Of a stretch of DNA of 64,000 nt, positions 9,236 through 19,220 are shown in pieces. The notes under the pieces are model-generated. The model saw only the letters and a list, made by a program, of their open reading frames with translations. It ran no database searches and was not told where the DNA came from. The stretch is taken from the NCBI GenBank assembly GCA_021772015.1, contig JAETNS010000001.1:186001-250000 (forward strand), written 5' to 3'. Within the stretch, counting starts at the first letter, position 1, and the number at the start of each line of letters is the position of its first letter. Both the position numbers and the translations under genes were made by a program. This DNA is from Prevotellaceae bacterium (GTDB lineage: Bacteria > Bacteroidota > Bacteroidia > Bacteroidales > Muribaculaceae).

Positions 9236-10180
9236 TCATAAAAGTCCGAGGCGCGATGACATCTTTGTTATTATTGTCCAATATGATTCCTTTTTGTCGT
9301 TTGGGAGAAAAGAGTTATCTATAAGTTCTCTCCACTTGGGAATTGCTTTCGAGAACTTGGCGAAAAGGTTGGTAATCGCTTTTTCATTCATCCCGCTTTC
9401 ACGCATCGCCGTCTCAAAATCAATGCGTTTTATCCGTTTTTTTTTGCCGTTCAATGTCAACGCCAGTTCTTCGTTGTCTTCCGGCATTACAATGGAAGTG
9501 GATAGCAAATCATATGCAGGTGTAAGCATGTAGTTCTCTGTCGGACGGTACAGGGAAAAATTTTTGAGATGCATATCCGCATTGCCGGTAAGCCAGGAGA
9601 ACATGACCACCTCCCAGAAATTTGCTACATCAAGAAGTGGTGCTCCCGAATATTGATGTATAAGTTTGGCAATACGTTCATAAGAACCCCTGTATTTGTC
9701 TTCGGTAAGTCGTTCCGATAGCTGGCACATATCCTCCATCGCTATCTTGTCTCCCTTTTTGGTGCGGTCAATCCGTCTGGTAATATAGCACAATTCGCCA
9801 TCAGAGAATCTGATTAGGGTATGGGGGACGGTCTTGATTCCCGTGGCCTCGGCCAAGTGCATAGTTACATCCTCATTTTCCGGAAGAGCAGGAAAACGAT
9901 CGGTTTGGGGTTTTAAAATAAAACGCCCCCACAGCCCTACTATCGTGAATCTTTTGGGCTCATTTTTTCCAGTCCGTGCTATATCTAAAGAAATCTTGGC
10001 TTGTACACCGGTAACGGTGGTACTTGCCGTTATAATCTCGCGTGCAAGATCTTTGATATTAGCGCGGGTATAGGGGAGAGCGGGAATGGATGTCGATTCA
10101 AAAAACTTCCGGGCGCAACCCTTATGAAAATCTGTCTCGCCGATTCCTAACGGTTGGTAACAATATAGACATTTATTCAT
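9236..10180 (-). CDS. HipT-like kinase (HipA C-terminal domain), split HipA type
   Basis: TGVQAKISL glycine-rich loop region, NADMHLKNFSLYR catalytic and AYDLLST metal-binding motifs of HipA kinases; N-terminal CLYCYQ..FHKGCARKFF. Confidence 0.88.
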   Translation of the reverse strand: MNKCLYCYQPLGIGETDFHKGCARKFFESTSIPALPYTRANIKDLAREIITASTTVTGVQAKISLDIARTGKNEPKRFTIVGLWGRFILKPQTDRFPALPENEDVTMHLAEATGIKTVPHTLIRFSDGELCYITRRIDRTKKGDKIAMEDMCQLSERLTEDKYRGSYERIAKLIHQYSGAPLLDVANFWEVVMFSWLTGNADMHLKNFSLYRPTENYMLTPAYDLLSTSIVMPEDNEELALTLNGKKKRIKRIDFETAMRESGMNEKAITNLFAKFSKAIPKWRELIDNSFLPNDKKESYWTIITKMSSRLGLL

Positions 10181-10511
10181 CGTTTGCCTCGCTTTCTTCA
10201 GAAGGGATGACGCTTACATTGCCTATACAGTCTTTGCAACAGGCGAGTAACAGAGAAAAACGGTCACGAGCAGATATTTTCCAGCTTTGTTCAGCTATAT
10301 CAAGCAGCCACCCTTCCGGAATCAGACCGTCAAAGAAAGGGAACAAGACCTTTTCATGGAAAGGCTCCCTCTGCAGAGGAAGAGTAAGGCTGATGGCGAC
10401 AGGAGTCGCCGAGTCAAGGTAGTCGGTATCATATCTAAATTCATAGCCTGTTTCATCCTCGGCCAAGATTCCCGCGAGAGTGGTATTTACATATACCTTG
10501 GCTTTCTTCAT
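10173..10511 (-). CDS. HipS-like protein (HipA N-terminal subdomain 1 as separate ORF)
   Basis: KVYVNTTLAGILAEDETGYEFRYDTDYL..AISLTLPLQREPF...FPFFDGLIPEGWLL matches the HipA N-terminal couple domain; overlaps hipT and hipB. Confidence 0.85.
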   Translation of the reverse strand: MKKAKVYVNTTLAGILAEDETGYEFRYDTDYLDSATPVAISLTLPLQREPFHEKVLFPFFDGLIPEGWLLDIAEQSWKISARDRFSLLLACCKDCIGNVSVIPSEESEANDE

Positions 10512-10711
10512 GATTCGGTGATTTTTACCGGAGCCATTTCTGCGCCGAACATTTTTAGGACCTGATTTACTTTATCAAGGCGCAGAGTCTCCTTTCCTTG
10601 TTCCAATTCTCGCAGGAACCGTAATCCTACACCTGATTTTTGTGACAATTCGACCTGCGTAATCCCGAATTGTTTACGCCTCAATTTTACATATTGTGCT
10701 AAATTCGTCAT
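10508..10711 (-). CDS. HipB-like HTH antitoxin
   Basis: XRE-type HTH: VKLRRKQFGITQVELSQKSGVGLRFLRELEQGKETLRLDKVNQVLKMFG. Confidence 0.85.
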   Translation of the reverse strand: MTNLAQYVKLRRKQFGITQVELSQKSGVGLRFLRELEQGKETLRLDKVNQVLKMFGAEMAPVKITES

Positions 10712-10718
10712 AGCGGTA

Positions 10719-10732
10719 TACCCTTTGGGGTA
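10719..10732. promoter_or_regulatory. Candidate HipB operator
   Basis: Inverted repeat TACCC-TTTG-GGGTA upstream of hipB; related TACCC-CCTC-GGGTG at 10801-10814. Confidence 0.5.
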
Positions 10733-10845
10733 CAAAGATATGGAAATATTTTTAAATTACATCAGAAAGGGTATAAAATATACTGGATTGTCGGATATTA
10801 TACCCCCTCGGGTGTCTTAATGCCTATAGATAAATGATGCGAAAA

Positions 10846-10882
10846 GGTGTGCCATCCCGGCGATCGACCCGGATGGCACACC
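10846..10882. repeat. 37-bp hairpin repeat, copy 2 (terminator-like on minus strand)
   Basis: GGTGTGCCATCCCGGCGATCGACCCGGATGGCACACC; followed by TTTT on the minus strand. Confidence 0.85.
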
Positions 10883-10911
10883 CTATGCTTGTCTGGAAGA
10901 TCAGAGATTGG

Positions 10912-11448
10912 TCAGGGGATGGGGGCGTTGTCGGGGTCGGTGTACCATTTGGAGTAGAAGAGGTAGTTGCGGGCTATCTTCTCGTTCAGCTCCTTGGCTT
11001 TCTCCGGCTCCATCATCTTGACGAACTTGGCGGGGGCTCCGGCCCACATCTCGTGGGGGCCGATCTTTGTCTTCGAGAGGACGACCGCCCCGGCTGCTAC
11101 CAGTGCGCCTTCCCCGACCTCTGCGTCATCCATGACTGTCGCGCCCATGCCTATGAGGGCGAAATCGCGGATCTTGCAGCCGTGAAGGGTGACGTTATGG
11201 CCTATCGAGACATCGTTGCCGATCTCGATAGTCGATTTCTGGTAGAGGGTGTGGAGGACAGAGCCGTCCTGTATGTTGACGCGGTTGCCGATGCGGATGG
11301 AGTTGACATCGCCGCGCAGGACGGTGTTGAACCATACCGAGCATTCGTCGCCCATGACGACATCGCCGACGACGGTGGCGTTCTCGGCCAGGAAACAGTC
11401 GCGGCCTATCTTCGGGGTGAAGCCGCGCAGGGGGATTATCAGTGGCAT
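10912..11448 (-). CDS. Gamma carbonic anhydrase-family hexapeptide-repeat protein
   Basis: Left-handed beta-helix hexapeptide repeats (ATVVGDVVMGDECSVWFNTVLRGDVNSIRIGNRVNIQDGSVLH). Confidence 0.88.
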   Translation of the reverse strand: MPLIIPLRGFTPKIGRDCFLAENATVVGDVVMGDECSVWFNTVLRGDVNSIRIGNRVNIQDGSVLHTLYQKSTIEIGNDVSIGHNVTLHGCKIRDFALIGMGATVMDDAEVGEGALVAAGAVVLSKTKIGPHEMWAGAPAKFVKMMEPEKAKELNEKIARNYLFYSKWYTDPDNAPIP

Positions 11449-11513
11449 CTTTTTCTGATTCGTTACCGGTCGGAGAGTCAGACCTTTTCAGTTTCAGTAA
11501 AACAAATGGAAAG

Positions 11514-13301
11514 TTATTTTCTCAACTCGCGTGTCTTTTCGCGGAGCCATGCTTTCTGCTCCTCGTCGAGGCGCGGCGACAGGCGGCGGTAGACCTCCTC
11601 ATGGTAGCCGTTGATCCAGTTGATCTCCTCCTGGGTCATGATGGCGGTGTCGAAGAGCGACAGGTCCCAGGGGAAGAGGGTCATAGGCTCGAAGCGGTAG
11701 AAACGGCCGAACTCGGTGGTGAACGCGTCGACTGTCAGCACAAGGTTCTCGCAGCGGATGCCGTGGACTCCGGCACGGTAGAGGCCGGGTTCGTTGGAGG
11801 TCAGCATGCCCGGGCGCAGGGCAACGGGGACATGGTTGAGGCGGATGCTCTGCGGGCCTTCATGGACGTTGAGGAAGTGGCCCACGCCATGGCCGGTGCC
11901 GTGGAGATAACTGAGTCCCTCTTTCCAGAGGAATTGCCGGGCGAACGCGTCGAGCTGGTCGCCACGGGTGCCTTCAGGGAATATGGCTGTCGCCAGGGCG
12001 ATATGCCCCTTCATGACGAGGGTGAAATCATGTCGTTCGGCCTCGGTCGGTGTGCCGACGGCGATTGTTCGGGTAATATCGGTAGTGCCGTCGAGATACT
12101 GCGCCCCGGAGTCGATCAGCAATAACCCCTTGGGCTGAACGGTGGATGAGCTTTCGGGTGTGGCGGAATAATGGACGATCGCCCCGTGGGGGCCGTATCC
12201 GGCTATTGTCTCGAAAGACTCGCCGACATACAGTTCCTGTCGTGAGCGATATTCCGTAAGGATGTCGGCAACGTCGAGTTCGGTCAATGGCTCGTTTTCG
12301 CGCAGCCGGCGTTCGATCTCCATGAATGCCCCTACAAGAGCCACGCCGTCTTTTTCCATGACGTTGCGGATGCCACTGATCTGGACCGGATTCTTGACCG
12401 ATTTCATCATGGGTATGGGGGAGACTCCGGCGACTGCTCGCAACCCGAGCGCGTCAACGAGGCGGTCGGCAGTGCGCGGAGCCTCGTATAATACGGTGGC
12501 GGAGTCGGGCAACGATTCAAGGAATTGTAGGATCGAGTCGTAGGGGGCTATCCTGACATTTGCCGCTTCGAGAGCGTCGCTGACGGCGGGAGTGAGCTTC
12601 TCCTCCTTTATAAAAAGCACTGAAAGGGTGGGGGAGAGGTATAGGAAGCCGGTCGCGACAGGGTTGCAGTTGACATCGCTGGAACGGATATTCAACACCC
12701 ATGCGAGTTCGGCAAGGTCGGAAACGAGGATTGACTGCGCTCCCTGCTCCTTGACCTGCGCGAGGATGTCGCGGATCTTGTCGGCTGCTGATTTCCCTGC
12801 ATATTTCTCGTCGTGGAGAAACAGTTTGTCGCAGGGGAGTTGCGGGCGGTCGGCCCAGATTTCTCCGACGGGGGAGAAATGAGCGTCAAGTTTTAACCCA
12901 TGCTTTTCTAAAGATTTGCGCATCGCGGCCACTTCGGTGGATGCGAAGAGTAGGCCGTCGATCCCTATGGTTGCCCCCTTCACGAGCTGGCTGATCAGAT
13001 ATTGTGATATGGTCGGGGTTTCAGGCAACCCTTCTTTCATCAGTATAATGCCGGTGCCTTCGAGTTGCTCTGCGCCCTGGAGGAAGTAACGTGAGTCGGT
13101 CCAGAGCAGAGCCTCCTTGTCGGTAATGACGAGTGTGCCTGCCGAGCCTGTGAATCCGCTTAGCCAGCGGCGTGCTTGCCAGTGATCGGCTATATATTCT
13201 CCTAAGTGGGGGTCGGTCTGCGGGATGATGGCTGCCGAGATGCCGGCTGCCCTCATTTTGTCTCTGAACGCATCTAAACGTTCCGTGATTTCAGTTTTCA
13301 T
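11514..13301 (-). CDS. Aminopeptidase P (Xaa-Pro aminopeptidase) family
   Basis: M24 motifs GLLLIDSGAQYLDGTTDITRTIAVG, GTGHGVGHFLNVHEGP, LTSNEPGLYR. Confidence 0.92.
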   Translation of the reverse strand: MKTEITERLDAFRDKMRAAGISAAIIPQTDPHLGEYIADHWQARRWLSGFTGSAGTLVITDKEALLWTDSRYFLQGAEQLEGTGIILMKEGLPETPTISQYLISQLVKGATIGIDGLLFASTEVAAMRKSLEKHGLKLDAHFSPVGEIWADRPQLPCDKLFLHDEKYAGKSAADKIRDILAQVKEQGAQSILVSDLAELAWVLNIRSSDVNCNPVATGFLYLSPTLSVLFIKEEKLTPAVSDALEAANVRIAPYDSILQFLESLPDSATVLYEAPRTADRLVDALGLRAVAGVSPIPMMKSVKNPVQISGIRNVMEKDGVALVGAFMEIERRLRENEPLTELDVADILTEYRSRQELYVGESFETIAGYGPHGAIVHYSATPESSSTVQPKGLLLIDSGAQYLDGTTDITRTIAVGTPTEAERHDFTLVMKGHIALATAIFPEGTRGDQLDAFARQFLWKEGLSYLHGTGHGVGHFLNVHEGPQSIRLNHVPVALRPGMLTSNEPGLYRAGVHGIRCENLVLTVDAFTTEFGRFYRFEPMTLFPWDLSLFDTAIMTQEEINWINGYHEEVYRRLSPRLDEEQKAWLREKTRELRK

Positions 13302-13488
13302 ACAGTATCGTGTTTGCGTTTTCTTTTCTGCAACTGCAAATATACATCTTTTTCCTTATGATCATGACATTGAAAGCCGATTTTTTGAAAAGCCTTGAAT
13401 CATAGTCGTATAAATCCATAAAACTTGTGTGATGACAGGGGCGGTTGACAAAAACTTTCAAAAAAACGCTGATTTTTTTTGCTGAAAA

Positions 13489-13520
13489 TTTTGTCAATTC
13501 AAAAACTGTGTGTAACTTTG
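13489..13520 (+). promoter_or_regulatory. Promoter of tRNA-tuf cluster
   Basis: TTTTG (13489-13493), 19-nt spacer, TAACTTTG (13513-13520). Confidence 0.7.
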
Positions 13521-13653
13521 CACCGCAAATGAGACGGAAGCCCTGCTGATCAGGCTTGAAGTTACAACGCCTCTTTCTCTTGGATGGTTCAATGCTTGAC
13601 GGGAGGGTGATGAAAGCGGAAGTTTCTCGTTTCGATTTAGGACTTTGAAAAAT

Positions 13654-13727
13654 GCCTCTTTAGCTCAGTTGGCCAGAGCACGTGATTTGTAATCTCGGGG
13701 TCGTTGGTTCGAATCCGACAAGAGGCT
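13654..13727 (+). tRNA. tRNA-Thr (anticodon TGT)
   Basis: GCCTCTT...AAGAGGC acceptor; loop TTTGTAA; T-loop GGTTCGAATCC. Confidence 0.95.
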
Positions 13728-13765
13728 CACTTGTTTATTGCATTTGGAAATCTAATTTCGCTATA

Positions 13766-13847
13766 GGGCGTGTTCCAGAGTGGCCAAATGGGGCAGACTG
13801 TAAATCTGCTGGCTATGCCTTCGGTGGTTCGAATCCATCCGCGCCCA
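13766..13847 (+). tRNA. tRNA-Tyr (anticodon GTA)
   Basis: GGGCGTG...CGCGCCC acceptor; loop CTGTAAA; long variable arm. Confidence 0.95.
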
Positions 13848-13901
13848 CAAAATTTCCAGCTTCATGTCTCGGCGTTCGCGCCGGCTTCGAAGTCCTTGCA
13901 T

Positions 13902-13974
13902 GCGGAAGTAGCTCAGTTGATAGAGCATCAGCCTTCCAAGCTGAGGGTCGCGAGTTTGAGCCTCGTCTTCCGCT
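13902..13974 (+). tRNA. tRNA-Gly (anticodon TCC)
   Basis: GCGGAAG...CTTCCGC acceptor; loop CTTCCAA. Confidence 0.95.
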
Positions 13975-14025
13975 CTGAGAGTAAATCTCGTATGGTCTGA
14001 AGGGTGTCTTCAGAACCTCACATTT

Positions 14026-14097
<72 letters not shown>

Positions 14098-14368
14098 CGA
14101 TCAACATCCGATAGCCCCGGTGATGCCTGTCATTTCCGTGGCAATTCGCCTGAAAAGTCTTGAAGATGGCTGCCGGCTTGCCGGTGGTGATCCTAAAGAG
14201 AAAGTTGCCAATCGTTGTCAGTCCCCGTCTCGGTGTAGTCCGGCGGTCACCTCTCCTCTCCGGAAAGGCTGAACAGCTAACTGACGGTTGGCTTTCTGCG
14301 CTAAATCCGCTTATGCGGAATATGCGCGCCTCCAGATTTTAATCACCAAAAATAGTTTATAGCAAGTT

Positions 14369-15553
14369 ATGGCTAAAGAGAAATTCGAAAGAACCAAACC
14401 GCATGTTAACATCGGTACCATTGGTCACGTTGACCACGGTAAAACCACTCTGACGGCTGCCATCACGACCGTTCTCGCAAAGAAAGGTCTCTCCGAGGTT
14501 AAGTCGTTCGACCAGATCGACAACGCTCCCGAGGAGAAGGAACGTGGTATCACAATCAACACCGCTCACGTTGAGTACGAGACCGCTAACCGTCACTACG
14601 CTCACGTTGACTGCCCGGGACACGCCGACTATGTGAAGAACATGGTTACCGGTGCTGCCCAGATGGACGGTGCTATTATCGTGGTTGCCGCTACCGACGG
14701 TCCTATGCCCCAGACCCGCGAGCATATCCTTCTCGCCCGTCAGGTGAACGTGCCCCGTCTGGTTGTGTTCCTCAACAAGTGCGACATGGTTGACGACGAG
14801 GAAATGCTCGAACTCGTTGAAATGGAAATGCGCGAACTCCTCTCAGCCTACGAATACGACGGCGACGAAACCCCCATCATCCGTGGTTCTGCTCTCGGCG
14901 CTCTCAACGGTGAGCCCGAATGGGAAGCTAAGGTTGTTGAGCTGATGGACGCTGTTGACAACTGGATCCCCCTGCCTCCCCGCGATATCGACAAACCCTT
15001 CCTGATGCCTGTTGAGGACGTGTTCTCGATCACAGGTCGTGGTACTGTTGCCACCGGTCGTATCGAAACCGGTATCGTTAAGGTCGGTGACGAAGTTCAG
15101 ATCATGGGTCTCGGTGCTGACATGAAGTCCACCGTTACCGGTGTCGAGATGTTCCGCAAGCTCCTCGATCAGGGTGAAGCCGGCGATAACGTTGGTCTCC
15201 TCCTCCGTGGTATCGACAAGAAGGACATCAAGCGCGGTATGGTAATCTGCCATCCGGGTGTCGTTAAGCCCCACTCCAAGTTCAAGGCTTCTGTCTACAT
15301 CCTGAAGAAAGAGGAAGGTGGCCGTCACACTCCGTTCCACAACCACTATCGTCCCCAGTTCTACATCCGTACTCTGGATGTTACCGGTGAGATCACTCTC
15401 CCCGAGGGCGTAGAAATGGTTATGCCCGGTGACCACGTTGAGATCATCGTCGAGCTGATCACTCCGGTTGCTTGCGACCAGGGTCTCCGCTTCGCTATCC
15501 GTGAAGGTGGCCGCACCGTTGGTTCCGGTCAGATCACTGAAATCCTCGACTAA
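14369..15553 (+). CDS. tuf: Elongation factor Tu
   Basis: [33 protein letters not shown]; full-length 394 aa. Confidence 0.99.
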   Translation: MAKEKFERTKPHVNIGTIGHVDHGKTTLTAAITTVLAKKGLSEVKSFDQIDNAPEEKERGITINTAHVEYETANRHYAHVDCPGHADYVKNMVTGAAQMDGAIIVVAATDGPMPQTREHILLARQVNVPRLVVFLNKCDMVDDEEMLELVEMEMRELLSAYEYDGDETPIIRGSALGALNGEPEWEAKVVELMDAVDNWIPLPPRDIDKPFLMPVEDVFSITGRGTVATGRIETGIVKVGDEVQIMGLGADMKSTVTGVEMFRKLLDQGEAGDNVGLLLRGIDKKDIKRGMVICHPGVVKPHSKFKASVYILKKEEGGRHTPFHNHYRPQFYIRTLDVTGEITLPEGVEMVMPGDHVEIIVELITPVACDQGLRFAIREGGRTVGSGQITEILD

Positions 15554-15649
15554 TACCTCGTTGAGCCGTAAGACTCTTCGATAGTCAGAATAAAAGGTCA
15601 AAGGTGCCGTCATCAAGGCCCTTGCCGGAAACGCGCCTTTGACCTCCAT

Positions 15650-15722
15650 ACGGGTTTAGCTCAGTTGGTAGAGCATTGGTCTCCAAAACCAAGTGTCGGG
15701 AGTTCGAGTCTCTCAACCCGTG
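15650..15722 (+). tRNA. tRNA-Trp (anticodon CCA)
   Basis: ACGGGTT...AACCCGT acceptor; loop CTCCAAA. Confidence 0.95.
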
Positions 15723-15736
15723 CTAAAAGATCGCAA

Positions 15737-15937
15737 ATGAAAAAATTGAAATTACTTACGAGCATAGAGGAGTCTTACGACGAGCTTCGTTATAAGACTT
15801 CTTGGCCTACAAAGACGCAGCTGATCAAGAGCGCTTGTATCGTGATGCTTGCTTCCGTTATTATCGCCCTGATAATATTAGTCATGGATCAAGTGGTCGA
15901 AAATCTGATGCATCTCATCTACAGCCTTAGCAAGTAA
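15737..15937 (+). CDS. secE: Preprotein translocase subunit SecE
   Basis: Short TM protein between tRNA-Trp and nusG; YDELRYKTSWPTKTQLIKSACIVMLASVIIALIILVMD. Confidence 0.92.
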   Translation: MKKLKLLTSIEESYDELRYKTSWPTKTQLIKSACIVMLASVIIALIILVMDQVVENLMHLIYSLSK

Positions 15938-15959
15938 TCTTTTTTAGTGTTGATCCAAG

Positions 15960-16550
15960 ATGTCTGAAAAGAATACCGAAAAATCCGCAGTTGCAAGGAA
16001 CTCGGCTCCCCGTAAGGCTTGGTATGTTCTGCGTGCCATCTCCGGAAAGGAAGCCAAGGTCAAGGAACTACTTGACGGTGCCATCAAAAACACCGATCTC
16101 GGCAACCACGTCTTTCAGGTGCTGATCCCCACTGAAAAGGTTCTCACAGTCAAAAACGGGAAAAAGGTCGTGAAAGAACGCAACCTTTATTCCGGTTATG
16201 TCTTTGTGGAGGCTGAGCTTATCGGCGAAGTAGTCCATGAGCTGACCAACACCACCAACGTTATCGATTTCCTTAAAGGACGCGGCAAGGATGCAAAGCC
16301 TGAGCCGTTGCGCGAGAGCGAAGTGATGCGTATGCTCGGGACAGCTGACGAGATCAACGAGAATATCGAGGAAGGTGTCAATGACTATATGGTCGGTGAG
16401 ACCGTCAAAGTCAACTATGGCGCTTTCAACGGATTCAACGGGAAGATCACGGAGGTGTTCCCCGATAAGAAGAAACTCAAGGTCATGGTTCGCATCTTCG
16501 GACGCGAGACACCATTGGAGCTTGAGAACTCCCAGGTCGAAAGAGAGTGA
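15960..16550 (+). CDS. nusG: Transcription termination/antitermination protein NusG
   Basis: AWYVLRAISGKEAKVKELL; LYSGYVFVEAEL; KOW region VNYGAFNGFNGKITEV. Confidence 0.97.
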   Translation: MSEKNTEKSAVARNSAPRKAWYVLRAISGKEAKVKELLDGAIKNTDLGNHVFQVLIPTEKVLTVKNGKKVVKERNLYSGYVFVEAELIGEVVHELTNTTNVIDFLKGRGKDAKPEPLRESEVMRMLGTADEINENIEEGVNDYMVGETVKVNYGAFNGFNGKITEVFPDKKKLKVMVRIFGRETPLELENSQVERE

Positions 16551-16820
16551 TCTATCTTCTTTCACCTCCAGGTTATACGCACGGATTCAGTCATACTTGC
16601 TTTTCATCCTCGGTTTGGTGGAAAGTCGGGAGAGTGCCGCGCGGATTGTCTGTGTGAGATGGCCTTGGCTACGTGAGGTGTCCGGCGGGTGAACGCCGGA
16701 AGTCATCGTAAGGTTTTGTAAGTATTGCGTTTTGCCGGAGGGTATCGAGAGTTGGTTACGCATCTCCACGCCCGCTAACGGATAGACGCGTTTCGTCAAA
16801 TAAATAAAGCTTTAATCACA

Positions 16821-17264
16821 ATGGCAAAAGAAATTGCTGGACAGATCAAATTGCAGATCAAAGGTGGTGCTGCCAATCCCTCGCCCCCAGTAGGTCCTGC
16901 CCTGGGTTCCAAGGGTATCAACATCATGGAGTTTTGCAAGCAATTCAATGCCCGCACCCAGGATAAGGCCGGTAAGGTTCTGCCTGTAGTAATCACTTAC
17001 TACACCGACAAGAGCTTCGACTTTATCGTTAAGACTCCTCCTGTGGCTATCCAGCTGCTTGAGGCTTCGAAGGTAAAGAAAGGCTCCGCTCAGCCCAACC
17101 GTAACAAGGTTGCTGAAGTGACCTGGGATCAGGTAAAGGAAATCGCTACAGACAAAATGCCCGATTTGAACTGTTTTACCGTTGACTCGGCCATGAGAAT
17201 GGTTGCCGGTACTGCCAGGAGCATGGGTATCACCGTGAAGGGTGCTTTCCCCGAAAACAACTAA
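16821..17264 (+). CDS. rplK: 50S ribosomal protein L11
   Basis: [39 protein letters not shown]. Confidence 0.99.
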   Translation: MAKEIAGQIKLQIKGGAANPSPPVGPALGSKGINIMEFCKQFNARTQDKAGKVLPVVITYYTDKSFDFIVKTPPVAIQLLEASKVKKGSAQPNRNKVAEVTWDQVKEIATDKMPDLNCFTVDSAMRMVAGTARSMGITVKGAFPENN

Positions 17265-17279
17265 TAAACTTCAATTGAC

Positions 17280-17975
17280 ATGGGAAAACTTACTAAGAAT
17301 CAGAAGTTAGCTTTATCGAAGATTGAAGCCGGGAAGGCCTACTCGCTCGCTGAGGCCGCAGTAAAGGTAAAAGAAACCAACTACGCCAAGTTTGACGCCT
17401 CGTTTGATATAGATGTCCGTCTGGGTGTGGATCCCCGTAAGGCCAATCAGATGGTCCGCGGTGTCGTTACCCTTCCTCACGGAACTGGCAAGCAGGTCCG
17501 CGTACTCGTCCTCTGTACTCCCGACCAGGAGAATGCAGCCAAGGCTGCCGGAGCCGATTATGTTGGTCTTGACGAATACATTGAAAAGATCAAGGGTGGA
17601 TGGACTGACATTGATGTCATCATCACCCAGCCCGCCATCATGGGTAAGATCGGTGCCCTCGGCCGTGTACTCGGTCCGCGTGGCCTGATGCCTAACCCCA
17701 AGAGCGGTACTGTCACTCCTGACGTTGCCAAAGCTGTCGAGGAGGTCAAGAAGGGTAAGATCGATTTCAAGGTAGACAAGAACGGTATCGTCCACACATC
17801 TATCGGTAAGGTATCTTTCACCCCCGAGCAGATGAAGGATAATGCCAAGGAGTTTATCAACACTCTCATCAAGCTCAAGCCTGCTACCGCAAAAGGCACT
17901 TATATCAAGAGTATTTACGTTTCGAGCACAATGGGCCCCGGCATCAAAGTCGACTCTAAAACCATTGACGACTAA
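17280..17975 (+). CDS. rplA: 50S ribosomal protein L1
   Basis: [48 protein letters not shown]. Confidence 0.99.
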   Translation: MGKLTKNQKLALSKIEAGKAYSLAEAAVKVKETNYAKFDASFDIDVRLGVDPRKANQMVRGVVTLPHGTGKQVRVLVLCTPDQENAAKAAGADYVGLDEYIEKIKGGWTDIDVIITQPAIMGKIGALGRVLGPRGLMPNPKSGTVTPDVAKAVEEVKKGKIDFKVDKNGIVHTSIGKVSFTPEQMKDNAKEFINTLIKLKPATAKGTYIKSIYVSSTMGPGIKVDSKTIDD

Positions 17976-17995
17976 TCTCAAAAAAGACTACGACA

Positions 17996-18520
17996 ATGAA
18001 AAAAGAAGAGAAAGGACTCATCATATCGAAAATCGCTGACACTATCAAGGAGTATGGCTGCTTCTACCTCGTGGAGACCGCCGGCCTCGATGCCGAGAAG
18101 ACATCCGCGCTTCGCCGCGAGTGCTTCAAGGGCGACATCAAACTGATGGTTGTCAAGAATACTCTGCTCCACAAGGCTCTTGAGTCTCTTGATGGCAACT
18201 ACGAGGAGCTCTATCCCGCTCTCAAGGGTGCAAGCTCAATCATGTGTGCCAACGTGGGCAACGCCCCCGCAAAGCTCCTCAAGAGCTTCCGCAAAAAGGA
18301 CGATGTCCTGCCCCGTCTCAAGGCCGCTTATGTTGAAGAGACAGTATATGTTGGTGAAGACCAGCTCGAGACTCTTGCAAGCATCAAGAGCAAGAACGAG
18401 CTTATCGCCGACGTTGTGGCTCTGCTTCAGTCGCCTGCCAAGAATGTCATCTCTGCCCTCCAGTCCGGTGGCAATACCATTCATGGCATCCTCGAAACTC
18501 TCTCCAAGAAGGAGGCATAA
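17996..18520 (+). CDS. rplJ: 50S ribosomal protein L10
   Basis: Position between L1 and L7/L12; L10-type sequence (VVKNTLLHKALE). Confidence 0.97.
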   Translation: MKKEEKGLIISKIADTIKEYGCFYLVETAGLDAEKTSALRRECFKGDIKLMVVKNTLLHKALESLDGNYEELYPALKGASSIMCANVGNAPAKLLKSFRKKDDVLPRLKAAYVEETVYVGEDQLETLASIKSKNELIADVVALLQSPAKNVISALQSGGNTIHGILETLSKKEA

Positions 18521-18580
18521 CAGCACCTTCGCCAACATTCACATTCAACAAAACGCAAACACTCAAAAAACAATACTACA

Positions 18581-18955
<375 letters not shown>

Positions 18956-18983
18956 TACTTCGCCTGATCCCTCAGGCTGTTTT

Positions 18984-19023
18984 GGTTAAGTGTCTGCCGT
19001 CGGCAGACGCTTAACCTTTTTGT
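18984..19023 (+). terminator. Intrinsic terminator/attenuator between rplL and rpoB
   Basis: GGTTAAGTGTCTGCCG-TCGGCAGACGCTTAACC followed by TTTTT. Confidence 0.8.
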
Positions 19024-19220
19024 GTAAGAGGGGGTTGTGATTTAACGTAATTTGGCATAGTTTTTGCTAATTTAGGTTTATTTAAGAAAGATTAGCTTAG
19101 CGTCGGCTTGTGACATAGCCCCACGTCTGAATCTAACTTCCATCATATCTGAAGATTAGATGTAATCGACTTCCTCTTGCATATAAAATATCTTTTCGAG
19201 TTCCCTTAACAATATCATAG

